A stretch of 7,956 bases of DNA from an uncultured Synergistales bacterium (GTDB lineage Bacteria > Synergistota > Synergistia > Synergistales > Aminobacteriaceae): contig CAJOEQ010000037.1 in assembly GCA_905233515.1 (NCBI GenBank), positions 1 through 7,956 of the forward strand. The letters run 5' to 3'. Position 1 is the first letter of the stretch, and every line of letters starts with the position of its first letter. Positions 5,979 to 7,956 of the stretch are shown here, one piece after another. The notes beneath the pieces are model-generated. The model was not told the origin of the DNA. It saw only the letters and a program-made list of their open reading frames with translations, and ran no database searches. The position numbers and the translations under genes were made by a program.

Positions 5979-7544
5979 ATGAGAAATTTAATTATTTCAC
6001 TCGCAATTATAGCAAGTTTTGCCAGTGCAGCCACCGCCTCAGAAGTCAAAATTACTGCATTGGACTTTTACCCGAGCGGCGCAAAATTTACATTCAATGT
6101 CGAACTTGAAAATAATTCAACTTTTGAAGCGATTTTGCCGGGAGCTTTTAAGGCTGATACAGTGCGATTACTAAATCCTGAAGACGTTCACGGAAATATC
6201 AGAGTAGAAACTCGTTCACGCACAAAATGGATTCCTGATTCACTTGCTGAATTAAATTCAAGGGTTGAGGCTCAATCTAGAACACTTGACGAACTCAACG
6301 CAAGAAAAGCAGCACTTGAGCAGACTCTAACACTCTTGAAAGACTCATCACCTGAGACGGCACGCCCTGAAAAATTGCTAGAATTCATCAGAGACGCGCA
6401 GGACTTGAGACTCGATACTGAAAACGAGTTAGCAGCCCTAAAAATTACCCTCGAACAGGAAAAAGCGACTCTAACAGCTTTACGCAACGAATTAAATTCA
6501 AGATCGCCGTCAAACGAAAAAAATTATCTCGTCATATCAGGTCAAGCAAAAAATACAGTAAAATTTGAGGCTTTCACGAGTTCTGCAACATGGAGACCGA
6601 ATTATATTTTAAATCTCGACAGCAGCACAGGAAATATTGACGTTCAAATGTTTATAAAGGCCTCGCAAAAAACGGGACTGGATTATAACGGAAATATGAC
6701 TCTTCACACTAAGACACCGGACGAAAGAATAATAACGCCTGAATTAAAGCCTCTGAAAGTAGCAATCAAGCCTAAACAAGAAAATATCGGCGGAGTCGGC
6801 AATGTCAGATTTTCACGCAGCAACGCTCAATTTAAATCAACAAATATGCAAATGGAAATGGATATGGCCGCGCCCATGATGATGGAAGACTCAGAAATAG
6901 AACCGGAAAATATACCAGCTCCAGCCGTGCAAGAAACTTTTTCAGACAGAATTATAAATATTCAGGGCTTAATCACAGGCGACGGAAAAGAGTCAGAATT
7001 TGACGTGATTCGAAATGCTTTAACACTCAAGAGTGAGCCTGTTATAATGCTGATTCCTGAACAGAGAAGTAATGCATGGATAATCGCGGAAATGTCAGAA
7101 GATAACGAGCATTTAATCCCTGGAAATGCTGAACTCAGAGTCGATAATACAACAACCGGGAAAATTTTTATTGAAGAGTTCGGAAAAGGTCAGAAATCTA
7201 TACCATTCGGCTATATAGATCAAATCACAGTCAAGAAAGAGGCTTTAATAACAAAACAAGGAGTCTCATGGTTCAGCGGAGTATCTACAAACGGTTATAA
7301 ACTCGAAATCACGAACGGTACAAAAGAAGACAAGAAAGTTTTAATCAGAGACCGGCTCCCAGTTCCAACGGATGAAAAAATTAAACTCGATATTAAACGC
7401 ATTGAGCCTCAGCAAAAAGAGAAAGACAACGAGAATAGATTTAAATGGGAGCTTGAAATCCCCGCCGGAGAAACTGCAAATATAATTGTTGACTACACTT
7501 TGAGTTATCCATCAGGAGAAGAGCTGCGTTATGGGACAAAATAA
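5979..7544 (+). CDS. Secreted DUF4139 / MuiA-type protein (521 aa)
   Basis: From the ATG at 5979 the protein begins with a Sec signal peptide: MRN, a hydrophobic stretch (4-17), and a likely cleavage after Ala20 (ATA-SE). The mature part starts with a short beta-rich domain (about 22-80) resembling DUF4140, followed by a predicted coiled coil (about 85-175). A DUF4139 region follows (about 198-521), with the hallmark TWRPNYILNL (204-213) and a C-terminal DRLPVPTDEKI (458-468) plus the closing segment YTLSYPSG (506-513). Between about 245 and 325 lies a low-complexity linker with a cluster of seven Met in 13 residues (290-302). The layout and length match proteins that databases name mucoidy inhibitor MuiA; the biochemical role is not established, and export to the periplasm or cell surface is inferred. 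The longer frame back to 5886 is rejected because it would bury the signal peptide behind Cys-rich residues without a ribosome site. Its 3' end overlaps the next gene by 14 bp. Confidence 0.85.
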   Translation: MRNLIISLAIIASFASAATASEVKITALDFYPSGAKFTFNVELENNSTFEAILPGAFKADTVRLLNPEDVHGNIRVETRSRTKWIPDSLAELNSRVEAQSRTLDELNARKAALEQTLTLLKDSSPETARPEKLLEFIRDAQDLRLDTENELAALKITLEQEKATLTALRNELNSRSPSNEKNYLVISGQAKNTVKFEAFTSSATWRPNYILNLDSSTGNIDVQMFIKASQKTGLDYNGNMTLHTKTPDERIITPELKPLKVAIKPKQENIGGVGNVRFSRSNAQFKSTNMQMEMDMAAPMMMEDSEIEPENIPAPAVQETFSDRIINIQGLITGDGKESEFDVIRNALTLKSEPVIMLIPEQRSNAWIIAEMSEDNEHLIPGNAELRVDNTTTGKIFIEEFGKGQKSIPFGYIDQITVKKEALITKQGVSWFSGVSTNGYKLEITNGTKEDKKVLIRDRLPVPTDEKIKLDIKRIEPQQKEKDNENRFKWELEIPAGETANIIVDYTLSYPSGEELRYGTK

Positions 7545-7956
7545 TTTGCTGAAATGGATAACTTTTCCGCCGGTTATCTCAATTGCTACGATAATGCTTG
7601 CTCGCTCAATGGGTGAGGGGACTATCGTAGGCGGAGTAGATTTGTCAGTATGGGCGCTCGTTTGGCTGTTATTTATAATTTTGAGCGTCCTTTATGGAAT
7701 GTTCATAATGAACGGCTTTAATATCGGGTTAATATCTCTTCAGGCACTGGCGCAGGGGATAATACTTTGTCCGATGTCGATTGCTTACGGTGCGAGAATG
7801 TTTCAATGGCTGGGCGTACTCTTGGCAGTTTGCGGGGCGGCGGCTCTTGTTGTCTCGTATAATCAGGCTGAAGCAGAAAAAAGAGTCGTTGTAGTCAAAG
7901 AAGTAGAGAACGACATGCGGAGATTGCCGCTAAATTTTGTAATCACGAATGAAACG
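7531..7956 (+). CDS. Multi-pass membrane protein, partial (first 142 aa, 3' end beyond window)
   Basis: An open frame without stops runs from ATG 7531 to the window end. Its start lies inside the last codons of the DUF4139 gene, in another frame. AGGAG at 7514-7518, 12 bases upstream, supports the start, and the only stop just upstream in frame is TGA at 7501, leaving no other ATG. The protein has about four hydrophobic segments (roughly residues 10-24, 39-60, 65-88 and 92-110), then a charged stretch (113-131, Glu, Lys and Arg rich) that looks like a cytoplasmic linker helix. The last visible residues, LPLNFVITNETG-like in character (132-142 seen), could open a PAS-type sensory domain, which would make it a membrane sensor such as a histidine kinase or diguanylate cyclase. 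That is only a guess from ten residues. I do not recognise the membrane part. The overlap suggests translational coupling with the secreted protein. Confidence 0.8.
   Translation, partial: MGQNNLLKWITFPPVISIATIMLARSMGEGTIVGGVDLSVWALVWLLFIILSVLYGMFIMNGFNIGLISLQALAQGIILCPMSIAYGARMFQWLGVLLAVCGAAALVVSYNQAEAEKRVVVVKEVENDMRRLPLNFVITNET

Overview
The window is bacterial and holds two divergent gene groups separated by an AT-rich gap of about 710 bp. The left two thirds, on the minus strand, is a flagellar basal-body/export cluster read in the order fliE, fliF, fliG, fliH, fliI. The right third, on the plus strand, encodes a secreted protein of the DUF4139/MuiA type, followed by a multi-pass membrane protein gene that starts 14 bp inside it and runs off the window end. 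The organism is motile, has modest GC (about 40% by eye, much lower in the gap), uses strong GGAGG-type ribosome binding sites and ends all six complete genes with TAA. Protein style and gene order would fit a member of the Synergistota or a related diderm lineage, but this is a judgement from memory, not a database result.

Layout. Positions 7-5268 (minus): the genes are packed with gaps of 3 to 19 bp or an 8-bp overlap, so they very probably form one transcript starting upstream of fliE. FliE joins the MS ring to the rod, FliF forms the MS ring, and FliG is the rotor/switch protein that sits on FliF and takes torque from the stator. FliH and FliI are the regulator and ATPase of the flagellar type III export apparatus. 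The next gene downstream (often fliJ) lies outside the window. Positions 5269-5978: no convincing gene. The gap carries a sigma70-like promoter for fliE, a dyad just upstream of it, a perfect 12-bp tandem duplication, many A/T tracts, and weaker promoter-like sequences for the plus-strand genes. Positions 5979-7956 (plus): the DUF4139 protein and the partial membrane protein overlap and are probably co-translated.

The flagellar genes are ordinary in content. The points worth a second look are that flgB and flgC, often found just before fliE, are not there; that fliH starts with TTG under a very strong ribosome binding site; that FliH is long; that the secreted DUF4139 protein is coupled to a membrane protein of unknown function cut by the window edge; and that the word GAGTC/GACTC is strikingly frequent across the window. 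I did not find evidence of a CRISPR array, insertion sequence, tRNA, rRNA or phage gene.
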